A stretch of DNA of 64,000 nt from Physcia stellaris. Its lineage: Eukaryota > Ascomycota > Lecanoromycetes > Caliciales > Physciaceae. This document shows positions 10,791-21,748 of the stretch, one piece after another (the first letter of the stretch is position 1; every line of letters begins with the position of its first letter). The position numbers and the translations under genes are program-made. The notes under the pieces were generated by a model. The model had not been told where the DNA came from, ran no database searches, and was given only the letters and a program-made list of their open reading frames with translations. The stretch is taken from the NCBI GenBank assembly GCA_018902385.1, contig JABSSW010000006.1, positions 248,001 to 312,000 of the forward strand, in the 5' to 3' direction.

Positions 10791-11813
10791 ATCTGCGCGA
10801 GCTTACGATTTTCTTCCCATGGAAGGAAAACGACGTATTGCCATCTTCTCTTGCATCAAAAGCAAGTCTCCTGCGTATCTCCTCAAGCCCGCAGATATTC
10901 CATCTTAATAGTAGTAGCAGAAGCACCACCGATCACCCTCGGGAAGAGAACTTCGGCTGGCAATAGGGCGGGCATTCGGGCACTGATCATTATTTGTATT
11001 TAAAGCAATTTTTTTATTTAGGTAGCACGCGATCCAGATAGATATCCAATCAGTTTTGCTTCGTGCACTCGACTCTTCGCCGTTTTTATACTCTATAAGG
11101 TACGTCGAGAGCTTGGTGATGGTGATGGGTTTCTACCTTGCTAATGATGAAGTTGCTTCCAAAAGACATTCGCTACTCGACTGCGTTTTGGAATCGATGA
11201 TAGTCCGATGTCGCGGTATTTCACGAGATTGTAAAACTTCCACTTTGCAAAGGGCGTTCGATCCGGATCACGTGAGAAATCTAAATGTCGATCAGCGTGT
11301 TGCGACAGAGCGAGTGCTGTCGCTCGACTGTCTGTCTCTCAAAAGCTTGGAGCCTTGATTGTTTTAGCGATGGAGATTTTCCTCAGATACGTAGTTGTGC
11401 AAGAACTCACAACTAAAGGTCGAAAAATATAGAAAGTTTGGAAAGGGTTGACGCATGGTTTCTGGAAGATGCAGCGAGACCTGGTGAGACTTGAAACAGT
11501 CCTCTCTTCTATGGCTACGGCTGATACCTTAGCGTAGACGAACGATATATCGGTGATAGCTTAGCTGCCCAAACTTTCGGTGATTGCGCGTTCCTTGTCG
11601 GGAGTTGTAGGATTTTCGAGGATGATAGTCTGGTTGCTGGCCACACGGAAAACTCATATCCAGGGATTCGAGTAAACAACTCTCTATTTAACGCTGAAAA
11701 GCAAATCGCGCCGGCCTATTACCATCCTAGGTCCTGTATTCCCATTGCCACCATTAAAGCCGCTTTACCTCCCATGCTCCCACATTCCCTTTCCCTTTCC
11801 CTATCCCAGCTAT
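10791..11813. other. Intergenic region
   Basis: 3' flanks of two convergent genes. An AT-rich patch lies at 10990-11035. The open frame 11056-11358 has no recognisable feature. I see nothing else. Confidence 0.6.
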
Positions 11814-12869
11814 CTACCATCCCTTCTTAACAACCCCCCACCCCCTCATCTCCAACTCCCACCGCGCAAAGCTCTGCCTAACCTCATCCAGCGTCCCCAA
11901 ATCCATCCCATCCCTCCGAACACGCATATACTGCCAGGACTCATTGAGTCTGTACTTCAGCGTCGGTTCAAGTTTCATGAAATGCTGGAGGATGGCTTTG
12001 GGGCTGTGGAGCGGTGTGGGGTGCGCGACTTGGGAGATGCCGTTGATGGTGAAGTGGAGGGTGAGGGCGTGGGAGGGGGTTTTGTGCGTGATCTGGGGAT
12101 GGGGATATTAGCGTGTTGGCTTTTTTGTGGTTTGGGGGATTGAGGGAGGGGGAAGGGTTGAGGAGATGGGAGGGAAGGGATGAGGGAGAGGTAAGAAGCA
12201 AGGAGGAAGTAGATAAGTAAAGAGGTAAGCAAAAAGGGGGAATTACTCACCTGTGCAACCTTTTCGACACAACGCTGCTGTCCTTCGATCTCATGCCATT
12301 CCATCAAGACAAGCTCGTCCCCAATATCCAACGCCTTGGCTAGTACTATCTTATCTAGCTTCAACCGGCTCTTCAATTGCTCCAGGATTTTGGTGTTCAG
12401 CCCGTTATCGCTCATCCAGCTATGGGTAAAGCCAGTGACCTCCCAGGACTCGTAAACGTGTCTTGGGAGATTCAACATGGTCAAGGCGTCGCTGTCGCTG
12501 GTCTTGTCTATCATGCAAGTTGCTAATTGCTCGAGACGTTGAGGTTTTTCAGGAGGCCAGACAAAGGAACTCTGTGAGAACCGTTAACAATGTCCGCGCG
12601 CTCGCCATGCGAATGTTGATCTCATGATCGATGATTGGACGACGGACGAAGAAATGCGCTGACTAACCTGGCTTGTTTCAGACGTTGAAGTGGTGGATAG
12701 AGTACTGGAGGAGGAGAAGGGGCCAGTGCCACCCAATCTTGGGTCGATCAACGCCTACGAAGTGTTAGTACCAACAGTGTTCAGACAGACCAGTGTGTAA
12801 ATTCAATTACACCCGGAGAGTAGGAAGGTGTATGGAAGATTGGGATAACCCTACCAAATCGAATGGCAT
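11814..12869 (-). CDS. Hypothetical protein, four exons
   Basis: Exons 12855-12869, 12668-12754, 12251-12571 and 11814-12092 join in phase to give 233 aa. The first exon is only 15 nt (MPFDL), followed by a 100-nt intron. The next part is Ser/Thr-rich (TGPFSSSSTLSTTSTSETSQ). The third exon encodes a mixed helical region (VYESWEVTGFTHSWMSDNG, then LVLMEWHEIEGQQRCVEKVA). The last exon gives HALTLHFTINGISQVAH and a basic/aromatic ending. Donor sites are GTAGGG, GTTAGT and GTGAGT, with clean AG acceptors. The consistent phase across three introns argues for a real gene. No signal peptide, membrane segment or known domain is visible. I do not recognise the family. Confidence 0.6.
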
Positions 12870-13306
12870 GACGGCGGTTGGCTCTGGTGGAGGAACATAG
12901 ACGGTGATGGGTAGATGGATGGTGATCGTTGCTGTCGTTGCTGACTTTGTTTATCCCCCAGAACGCCTTAAGCTGGTAAATGACCCCACAAAACTGGCAA
13001 TCCATTGTTCGAGATTGGGGCTGAGTCGTCTCGCACATTGTGTGTTGAACAAGGATCATATCGAATATAAGCTCACGTGCTCCAGGCCGTCAAACCACTG
13101 ATCCGTAGAGGGCGAGTATAGGAGGGCCGCTAGGGTGCGTGCAGGCTTCATGTCGCGATAACAGGACCACACTAGTCTCTTCAACACAGATGCTAGACGA
13201 GAAGACCATGAGTATATCAAGCTGCATCATCCGCAGAATGGCGAGCTGCAATAGACTTACGAGGAGAATCAAGCAAGCCAGTCTTACAAAGCAAGCCAAT
13301 TACCAG
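12870..13306. other. Intergenic region
   Basis: Upstream of the four-exon hypothetical gene and downstream of the MYND gene. Small open frames on both strands lack domains. I see nothing else. Confidence 0.6.
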
Positions 13307-15143
13307 CTATTTCCTACCTTGGATCACATACCAGAAGTGGTTCGTGTAGTAGAACTCATACCTACTTCCGAAGCATTCCTGGTATGGCACTTTGCCGCTC
13401 CACTTATTCTTCTCCATGCCTCTGACGACGTGTGCCCCCATTTCATCTAGTATCGTCATTTCTAGCATCGCCTCTTGATGATTGTAGGTAGTGAAGACTG
13501 TTGGCACTCCGCTGTCTAATATAGAATCGAGAGTTGGACGCCAACTTTCGGACTCTACCTCCTCAAATCCAGGATGCAAGGCAACAAGCAGATCAGGGGG
13601 GTGCTGTACGGCTACTCCCGATTTGTTTGAGTCGTGATAAAGTCCCCTCTTGAAGAATACCTCTCGGCTTCGTCTGTTTTCTGTACAATCTGGGCAACAG
13701 TCGTGGTGTACAAGCTCTGTCTCTGCATCCTTTGTAGGTACATCGGGGCCGAAGTAGCCAACGATCACTCTTTTTAGAGCTGGAAGAAGGTGTAAGAACT
13801 CCTCATTCATTCGCAGCGTCTGGAATTCATAATAAGTCGCACCGACTATGTGGATTGTTATCTCTTCTCGCGTCTCGAGATCTGGAATACTAGCTTCAGC
13901 ACCCGCAAGAATGGTTAAGACCGAGGTTGCCGATTCAGCAGCAAGTGATAGAAGAGCAGACATGTGCTGTGCTTTATCGCTATCATCTTGCGGAGATAGG
14001 TCCAGGTTGACGCAGGAAGTGTTCGGTATTTGTCCCACGGAGGTGAAATAATCATGCCAGCCCTGGAGGGCTTTCAGAGGTTGGTGAACGCGCAAAGCCC
14101 GCTGCGTTGGGAGCTCAATATTCGTTTCGCCAGATATTTGGAGGTGGTGAAGTCTGAGCCTATCCATGTTTGAAATTGACTTGAGTTGAGAGCATTGATG
14201 GATTTTGTGCTCTTCTATACCTTCTGATCGACAGGAGCTTGAGCAGAAGAAGGCGAGAGAGCAGGTTCTGCAGGGTGCGAGGTGGAAATCACTCGAAGCG
14301 AGATCGAATGGCGTGAAAAGGCAGTTCTCGCATTTAGGTTGGAATCTATTCAACGGAGTAAGATCAGCGAGGTGAAGCAGGAACATTGCATGCATAATCA
14401 TCGAGCCATCCAGGAAGCAAAGGAACATGGCACAAGATGTGACGTCTTGGCTACAGCTTTAAAATGGTCGCTTTCATTTTGTTGATCTTTGCCTGGGTCC
14501 CAAGTATGGCATCAGGATTTTACAGGTCACGACCCGACCACGGTAAGATCGGAGTGGGAGGCGATCCCGAGTGTACTCACTGTATAGCCTTGGCCTGCAA
14601 CATCCCCGGCTTGTGTAACGCGCCAGTGTCTCCCTGAACCAGAGAATCCAAACGATATCGCTTAAATCGCCCTTAGCACGAGACAAGTCAGTACCTTGTG
14701 GCTCAGCGCTGATTACCTGAAGAATTTTATATTCCTCCCATCCTAGCTTCTGGGTACTTGTAGGTCGCAGGGTATTCACATGCTGAAAGGGTTTGCAGAA
14801 TTTTTTGTGCTGGCGAGCCCAATTCTTCTTCTGACAGTCTGCGGAACAATATCTTTACAAGGTACGTCAGTGCTGCAACTATATTATTCCAAAATAAAAT
14901 AGCAGTGTACGATCCTTGAACCAGCCTTGATGAGATCTTGCACGATAAGGGAGATGAAAGCTGATTGCACGAGAAAGAGGCATACACTGCTCTCCGGCAA
15001 CCCTTGCAGCGCTTCAAGGGCCGAGTTTTTTCGATCCCATCGTCGTCGAGGACGTGGCATTGCCAGCAAACATAGCCAGCTATCGCTGAAGGCGTGAGCA
15101 GGTGGCTGATTTGTTCTTCAGGAACAGACATTATAATCGACAC
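13307..15143 (-). CDS. MYND zinc-finger protein, MSS51 C-terminal-like
   Basis: Exons 14986-15143, 14717-14852, 14581-14594 and 13307-14450 join in frame to 483 aa (479 if the second ATG, 12 nt in, is used). The first finger (CWQC...CKGC...YCSADC...HKKFC) is a complete MYND motif split by intron 1. A second MYND-like finger (CENC...CRTC...FFCSSSC...HKIHQC) follows at about residues 135-180. The C-terminal half has motifs I recall from MSS51/ZMYND17-type proteins: RVIVGYFGPDV, DLLVALHPGFEE, PTVFTTYNHQEA and a final YYTNHFWYVIQGRK. MSS51 acts on mitochondrial COX1 expression in yeast, but many fungal relatives are cytosolic and uncharacterised, so I do not transfer that role. The 14-nt microexon at 14581-14594 and the acceptor at 14451 are inferred from phase. 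Two separate genes (13307-14428 and 14717-15143) remain possible. Confidence 0.7.
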
Positions 15144-15669
15144 TGTGCAATCTGTGCGGCTGGCTATGGCTATGATGACTTCAGTGATAGTTAAAGCGTA
15201 TTCAATGGAGAGGTGGATGCTAAGGGTGTTTAGTTGAATCCTCTCCTCAAAGATGACAGTGGGCGGGCAGACGAGAAGACTCTGTCACCCCTGTGATCTA
15301 AAATTAGAGGTGGACTAGCTTGAAACCGATTAGATCTTTACGGCCCCTGCCGTAGTCTACCCGTATCCGCACCTGATATAGCTAGTCTGAACGCTGATGT
15401 CATTTCCGTGCCCCGGTCGATGTCTGAGTATTGTTACGCTTGATTTGCTCCCTCATTCGCTGCAAAAGTACATACAAAAATGAGACCATTGCGTCGAGCT
15501 CACCCATTGTCGGATTGTAAACCTGAATTTTTACCTGAAATCGTCTCTCTACGTCATTTCAAAACATAATGCTCGAACCCAAGAACAGAGAAAAAGAGGT
15601 TAGCTCCAACTCCAGCTTCCATCTCGCATCCTCTTCTTTTTCATACCAATCCATCTCAAGCATATCATA
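15144..15669. other. Intergenic region
   Basis: About 0.5 kb upstream of the MYND gene. Nothing supported as coding. A short TATCA repeat lies at 15660-15677, at the end of a possible last exon of the secreted-protein gene. Confidence 0.5.
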
Positions 15670-15768
15670 TCATATCAAAGCGCTCTTGTCCAATTTCGCC
15701 GCCGCGCTGGCGCATGTCTCGGCATTGTAGCCCACGTTCTCGCCGCTGGCGGAGTAACCTCCTTGAGC
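15670..15768 (-). other. Candidate terminal exon of the upstream secreted-protein gene
   Basis: On the minus strand, a CTAAC branch point about 30 nt before an AATCAG acceptor leads into a 33-codon frame that ends in TGA. It reads AQGGYSASGENVGYNAETCA, then an Ala/Lys-rich end. Its composition fits an extracellular protein. To join it to the exon ending at 16029 an additional small exon or another donor would be needed. Confidence 0.35.
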
Positions 15769-16024
15769 CTGATTCATAGGAAATGGTGTTAGCGGGAGAA
15801 GAGTAGTGAGGGGAAGCAGAGAAGGGGACAAAGCACTGCACAGGAACGACCAGACAAGCTGTTGGCCTTCGGTAGGTGAAAAGTACGCTGTCGAGGAGAG
15901 CTCAACGGGGTGTCGTGGTGATGGACCATGCAGAGGAAGAGAGCCGACGCTTCAAGAAAGCGGCCTCATGACAGCGAAATGCAAGGGAAAAGATTGACAC
16001 GAAATATCACAAGAGGGGGAAATC

Positions 16025-17141
16025 TTACAGTATAAACGCCCCCAACACCTTCGGCGCACTCCCCGCCAACGGCGGCACCAGCGTCGCATTCCCACTCCGC
16101 AACACCTCCCCCGTAAACGTATTATTAAAGTAATAAGTATTCCTCTGACACATGGTATTGGTCAAGATCTGGGGCTGGTTGACGAGCGTGTGGAAAGTGT
16201 GTTTGGTATACAGCGGGCTTTTGGCGGTGATGAAATCGAGATCGAAAGCCTCGGGGATGATCCCTGGGCCGGAGACGGGGTTGGGGACGATGACGGATTT
16301 GACTTCGGTGCTGAATTCGTTCGGGTTGCTGGATATGGGCGCGTAGGCGTTGTCGAGGGGGGTGATGGTGGCGACCATGATGTTTGTTCCTTCTGCTGTA
16401 CCGACGAGGGCTGGGTGGGTGTGAGTGAGGAGAATAAAAAGACTTGGATAGTGGAGGGAGGGACGGAGGTACGGAGGAAAGGTGGTAAAGAAGGGGGCAC
16501 AGCGTGGCAGAAAACAGAGAAAGACTCACTAGGTATCACAGCCTGAAGGTTATTCTGAGTCCCCCCAATATAATTCTGCAACGGCTATCGCACAACCGTT
16601 AGTCACCTGCAAACACCACCCTCACACCTCCGACTCACATAATTAAACGCCGTCTTCCCATCCTTCAACCGATCCACAAACGGCACGCTGATACTCCCCT
16701 GCTTGAGCGCCGCGATCTGCAGGTTAATCATCCGGATATCGTTCACATACCCCGAGCTCAGGAGTACCGGGTGTTTCCCGGCCGGGAAGCCGGATGGGAA
16801 GAGTGTTTTGTCGCTAGTCGGCAGAGGAAGCAGGGGGAAGGGGACGAGGGATTGGACGGCGGTTTTGGTTACTGGGATGATGAACCAGGCTGTTTGAGAA
16901 GAGGGGCTTTAGCATGGTCGATCAGAACAGAGGATATGAGGGCCAGGGCAGAGAAGGGAGGGGGTGAGAAGAGTGATGGAGGAAGGAGGGAACGCGTACT
17001 GGCGTTACTGCATTGTGTGCGGAGGTTTGGGTTGTAGATGGCAAGGGTGTTGGGGCAGTTTGGGTTCGCAGCCACCTGGGCGGAAGCAAACGAGCCTAGA
17101 AGACCAACGATAGTGAAAAGGGTGGTGAGGAGGCGCGACAT
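16025..17141 (-). CDS. Secreted protein, acetoacetate-decarboxylase-like (tentative)
   Basis: Exons 17000-17141, 16639-16889, 16530-16584 and 16025-16395 join in phase to about 272 aa. Residues 1-21 (MSRLLTTLFTIVGLLGSFAS) are a clear signal peptide. The body has motifs I associate with fungal acetoacetate-decarboxylase-fold proteins: SSGYVNDIRM, ISVPFVDRLKDGKTAFNYPL, PNPVSGPGIIPEAFDLDF and YTKHTFHTLVNQPQIL. Conserved Cys near the N-terminus (PNCPNT, TQCSNA) and at TMCQRNTYYF could form disulphides; N-glycosylation sites (NNT, NAT) are present. Substrate is unknown. The in-frame stop after GAFIL coincides with a strong 5' splice site (GTAAGA at 16028). Further downstream, 15670-15768 carries a branch point, an acceptor and a 32-codon frame rich in Ala/Gly/Ser that may be a genuine last exon. 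The phases do not join directly, so the 3' end is unsettled. Confidence 0.6.
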
Positions 17142-18733
17142 GTTGAAGCAAAAAATGTATATCGCTCGGCGGCAACAGACGTTGGATGTCGGCCGGTGGA
17201 AGTGGAAATCGATGACCACTCTCTAGACAGGGAGAGCAGACCGTTTTATACCTACATCGCCACATCTACCACAGCATCATTCTTAGCTCATTCCCGGACT
17301 CGATCGGGCCCAAGGCTTTGCAAGCCTTCCGCTGGCTGACGAACGAGACACTCAAACGGAGCTTTCTAGTCCATCACGAATTCACGTATAGCCTTTAAGG
17401 TCTAGCGCCTCTCAATCAGCTCGCCCTGACCATTCGCATGACCCAAACCTCGAAAGCTTATTGGAAGTCTGCGACTGCAAGGGGTGGAATATCAGCCACT
17501 CGATCACAGATCCGAGGAAGTCCGACAGCCACCAGGTCATTGGCCGCTGGCATCGGAGATCGCCAGTGCCTGCAGCAAGCCACACTAATGCACGATCAAC
17601 CCGTGGTTAAGGTCTTACACCTCCCGTTGAACCACTGAGATTCCCGATCCAGCGGTACGGATGTGACCGATCCTCGCTAGCACAGGTGACATCGCCTGCG
17701 TCTAGCGAATGCAAGAGGCTGGATGACTCTGCGTCTACGGCAAAATTTATTTGACATTATCAATCGTCAAATCATTACGTCTACGGTCCTTAGTGCGAAC
17801 ACTGAAGACTCTCTCACCTCGCTTGGATCTGTAAGTTTAGAATCTTTCTCTTTCCTAGAAGATAAAAATCAGATGATTCGTCGAAAACCTCGAGGTCCGA
17901 TTTCATATTATTGATGAAGGCTAGCAAGTATACGTATAAATGGACGTCCCGCGTTCGGTAGATGGCCGATCCCCACCCGGAAGGGCCCCCGAAAGCCTTC
18001 CGACCCATATCTCCTACCAAAGTTCGATTTTGCCATACAAAAGTGACCTTTCTGTTGAAGATACCTCGTGGCAATCTATCTACTAACTACTTGGCTACTT
18101 GGCTACCTCCCTACCTCACCTCCCCACCTCCCCCTCCCCACTTTCCAAAAACACACAATCACAAACCCAACACCTCATGCATCGACCCGACCCGCAGGCC
18201 CAAATTTCGAGACAAACGCGAGCGTGAAGAAAGAAAATCAGCATGTTTTTCGCATCGAATCTTGGCTCTGTATTCATCTCAGACCACCACATGAAGCACT
18301 GGAACGATCCTGTCTGTACGGCATACTCGAACTGTGGCAGGGAGATAGATGGGGGCTGTTTCGGGGGAGGGGGGTCCGCTAGCCTAGATTATCATGGCGG
18401 CTGACGGGGAGGGTATGTACGAGTACGAGTACCTCACTTGGACTGCATGATCTTGTGAAATAGTGCAGGGAGCCCAATACGTTGGGTCGACAAGCCTCAG
18501 CATATCAGAACTATCGTATGGGCAACGTCGCTCGAGCATGAGAGGCCAATTTGGTTGGCATACACCATACCAGACCTCCGACTACTAGACTTAAAAGATG
18601 ATGTCCTATTCATATACATTGCGGTCCGCGTCGCGTTACAACGATGCATGGAAGGCAGTATCGCACCACCGCAGACCATGAGATAGATACACACCTCTGC
18701 ACGCGTTTCAGCTATTCTGTCTGCAAACCAGCC
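17142..18733. other. Intergenic region
   Basis: About 1.6 kb without a supported gene. It includes the promoter of the secreted-protein gene and, near 18090-18150, a CT-rich run with TACTTGGCTAC repeats. The open frame 17962-18294 reads into this low-complexity tract and is not convincing. Confidence 0.55.
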
Positions 18734-20242
18734 TCAGGAAAGGCTCATCCCGTCACTGATGCCCGCGTTCCCAATATTGCCCACAAAGACCACGAGGACC
18801 GCACAATACCTGCATATCAACCACAAAATCGTCAGCATGCAGAGCGATCCCATCACAGTAAGACGTGATCTTAGAAAGACATACCCCGCACTAGCCGCCA
18901 AAACCTCATGTCTCCGCGCCTTAGTAAACAGCGACAAAACCGCGCTAAAGACCAGCGTCGCCACAAGGAGCACACCCATGCACAGCACGTTCGAGCGCGT
19001 CGCGTTGAAGCTGACGGAGAAGTGGTAGAGTAGCCAGATGGGCACGACGAGCAGGGCGAGGATGATGGAGGTGATGATGAGGGTCACGAAGGCGTTGATG
19101 CGGCCGCGCGTGAAGTAGCGCACGCGGGGATCGTGGCTTTTGGAGGCGGTTTCCTGGGATGAGGTTAGGTGGGATGATGGTCGAAGGCAGAATGATGTTT
19201 GTGGGGTAAGGTAGGGTTTTGGAGGTATGCCACCCAGAAAGGATGGAACGGTGTACGGATTACCTCTGAGCAAAATATGAACTGCGAATTGTTAGTTGCT
19301 CATCTAGGGAACCGCCGAATAGCTATCGGCATTGAGTAGAGGGTAGAGTAAGGCACCTTTAGAGGCTTGCAAGGGTACTCCTTCAGCAGATGCTCCACAA
19401 ACGCATCAACAAAGGAATGGTCTCTGCCAGGCCGCAAGGTCACGAGATCCTCCTTGTGGTAAGCGAAGGCCGATTCCGCCTCCACGAGACATTGTCTATT
19501 CTCGATATAAGTCCGTAGGCTGATCTGCTCTCGCATCGGAGGTTTATTCATGGCGACCAGGTTCTGGGCTTGTTGCAGCAATTCACCTGGAACATGCCCG
19601 GAAGTTACTCGCTCTGCAGCTATTGGAAGGAGATGAGAAGACATACCATATCTCAATGCAACATCCTCGATTTTGTGGAGGAGCGCCGATCGAGAAGCGC
19701 CTTGCTCGCGCCTGCTTCGTCGGTCGTCCATCTCCCGCGATTGAAGACATAGTTGTCCGGCGTCGCTCTTGCTGTCCACTTTATCCATTTCTTCGAGCTC
19801 GTCCTCTAGTTGCCGGAGTTCATCTTGGCGTTGCATCAGAAGTCGCGCGTGGATGTAGCCAAACCGACGAAAGATCATGAACGATTCATCGCTGTCGGCG
19901 AATGCAGATTGCCTTGGATAGCCGATTGGATGATCCTCGACTATTCAAATCAGCATACGAATATACAATTTTACAATTGTCTTCACGTACGCTTTCTGAT
20001 GACTGTCTTGTTGCTTGGCTTTACGCTTTTCTTCCAGGCCAATCTTTTATGCCAGTGATGCTTATTCCGAAAAGCAGCTGTGTCCTGGATCAGAACCAGA
20101 TCGGTCTCCCAGTGAATGGCTGCTTACCAGGACGGATTCCTGGCGAGCTTGCAGAGGCTAAAGTAGAGCCATCATAAGCTGTGGGACTCGGTAGCCGAGA
20201 CTTCTCGTGATAAGAGGCCGGTGACCCTGGGGCAATTTCCAT
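18734..20242 (-). CDS. DUF6594-family membrane protein
   Basis: Five exons (20128-20242, 19357-19940, 19264-19281, 18885-19153, 18734-18809) give 353 aa in continuous phase. The start MEIAPGSPASYHEK is disordered. A cytosolic helical part follows with the family signature FRRFGYIHARLLMQRQDELR and an acidic LEDELEEMDK stretch. The C-terminal third has three membrane helices: FVTLIITSIILALLVVPIWL, a central VLLVATLVFSAVLS, and AGYCAVLVVFVGN. The TKARRHEVLAASAGY motif lies just before the third. These are hallmarks of DUF6594, a fungal family of unknown function common in large accessory families. The third exon is an 18-nt microexon (FIFCSE). The last intron, 18810-18884, is 75 nt with no stop in frame, so retention would insert 25 residues inside the third membrane helix. 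Confidence 0.85.
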
Positions 20243-20656
20243 AATTTATGGGCAAGGCTGTCAGAGAGTGCTTCAACGCATAAAGTGAAAGTAATCGACC
20301 AATTGGCGAACAGCTTAGACTCTTACTGTTCAAAAGTCGTAACAGCCCGCGTTAACCTCATCGATGACACAATTGACTCCACCCAATCCCAGGCTCTGAT
20401 GGTGAATCAAAATGATGGTCACAGTTTGTGGCGAGCAGCTTGGTCTTTAGTATGCGAAGCATGCGATGTCGTCGAATGGACGCAGCCTTGTGGGCGACCA
20501 ATGAGCAAAGAGCGGACGCTGCACAGCAGATCGAGCAACATTGCAGTGGCCATGCCGCTTTCTCATTGGGGTGTATATTGCATTAGGTATTGTTATCAAT
20601 TCTATCGGGCAATCAACGCGGGGTAAATGCGACCGAACAGATTCGGACGATGGCAA
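20243..20656. other. Intergenic region
   Basis: Promoter of the DUF6594 gene and 3' flank of the small gene that follows. The open frame 20285-20626 shows no domain. Confidence 0.6.
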
Positions 20657-21040
20657 TCAGGCTTCCTTGGTATCCGTCTCCTTGACCCAATCCTCGTGCT
20701 CGACGTTCTTCTCATCCCTCAGCTTGTAATCCCAACCCGGTCGGTCCGCATTGTACTGCCAGCTTTTGACAAACATTTTGAACTCAAAAATATCCGCCGC
20801 TGACTTTCTCATCCAGACAGCGTCGTCCGTGGTCCATTTGCGAGGTACCTTGACATCGATCAGATCATCCATTAGGATAGCAGAGTCATCAGGCGCACCC
20901 TTGACCGCTTTGCTGCAACTTCCGGGTCGACATTGGCTCTGGTTGCGTTTGTCTCCTGTTCCTTAGGCTACCAACAAGGTCAGTTCGGGAGGGTTGCTCG
21001 TGTAAAAGGAAATGGGCACTACTGCTGTAAAGTCGCTCAT
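20657..21040 (-). CDS. Small hypothetical protein (~105 aa), one-base frame slip
   Basis: An 18-nt first exon (21023-21040, MSDFTA) joins over a 67-nt intron (20956-21022, donor GTAGTG) to exon 20657-20955. The second exon reads ETNATRANVDPEVAAK, then slips frame, and continues as AVKGAPDDSAILMDDLIDVK to the end. The slip lies at about 20905-20912, where AAAGCG would need to be AAAGGCG. With one extra G the protein would be 105 aa: acidic, Trp-rich toward the C-terminus (KSWQYNADRPGWDYKLRDE), with no signal peptide. Both halves look coding, which favours a sequence error over decay. I do not recognise the family. The first exon is inferred from phase and could be wrong. Confidence 0.45.
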
Positions 21041-21748
21041 CCTGCTTTGTAGGGAAACTAAATCTGCCTTGCAATCCCCGGTATGCGTAACAGGGATGGT
21101 CTTTGGGATTTGCGCGATGATTCGAGTGCGTTACCGACTTTCCGCTCGAAACGGCGAGCTGAGCCTTCTTGAGCTCGGTGGGAATGAGGCTCAAGATCCT
21201 TTTTGGATGGCACACCTCAGCTGATCCTCGCATGCGATCGACGTTGACCCCGCCCCTTGTGCAACAGAAACAGGCAGTGAGTAAGTGGTAGAGATTAAAC
21301 GATAAAGCATTTGAAGCGGGGATCAACTGCAGATGGCCATTAGCACCAAATGCCAGTAGCCACAAGAGGATTGCCAGAAGAAAACGCTCGTCAGCAGGTG
21401 CACAGCAAGCACAGCTCATGCAAACCATTTTCTATGTCTACATTACCCGACATGCGTCTTAAAAGGGATTCTCGGAATATTGATTCCTTTGATTGCCTGT
21501 CTTTGCCACGTTTGCCTTTTCCAGGCGACTAACACACACTCCGCCCGAAAGCGGCTCTTCTTCTTTTTATGGCTAGACCTGAATCTGGCAGGACGACGGC
21601 CTGCTCGGATGCAAAAGGTCTTCGATCTCACTCTAGCAGAGACATTCGCACGTCGCAGTAGTGCTCATGACAGTTTCATTGGCGTACGAGTCTCCAACAG
21701 ATACTGTACTTGAAACTGAGTTGCAGGCTGGACGGCAAGTGCCTGCTC
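21041..21748. other. Intergenic region
   Basis: Between the small gene and the caspase-like gene. The frame 20889-21428 (minus) reads through the small gene's intron in another frame and is not supported. I see nothing else. Confidence 0.55.

Noticed and set aside
17962-18294. 110-aa frame on the plus strand
   Set aside because: It runs through a CT-rich low-complexity tract and splice-like words, with no domain.
20889-21428. 179-aa minus-strand frame with a hydrophobic start
   Set aside because: It reads through the small gene in another frame and through its intron; no domain supports it.
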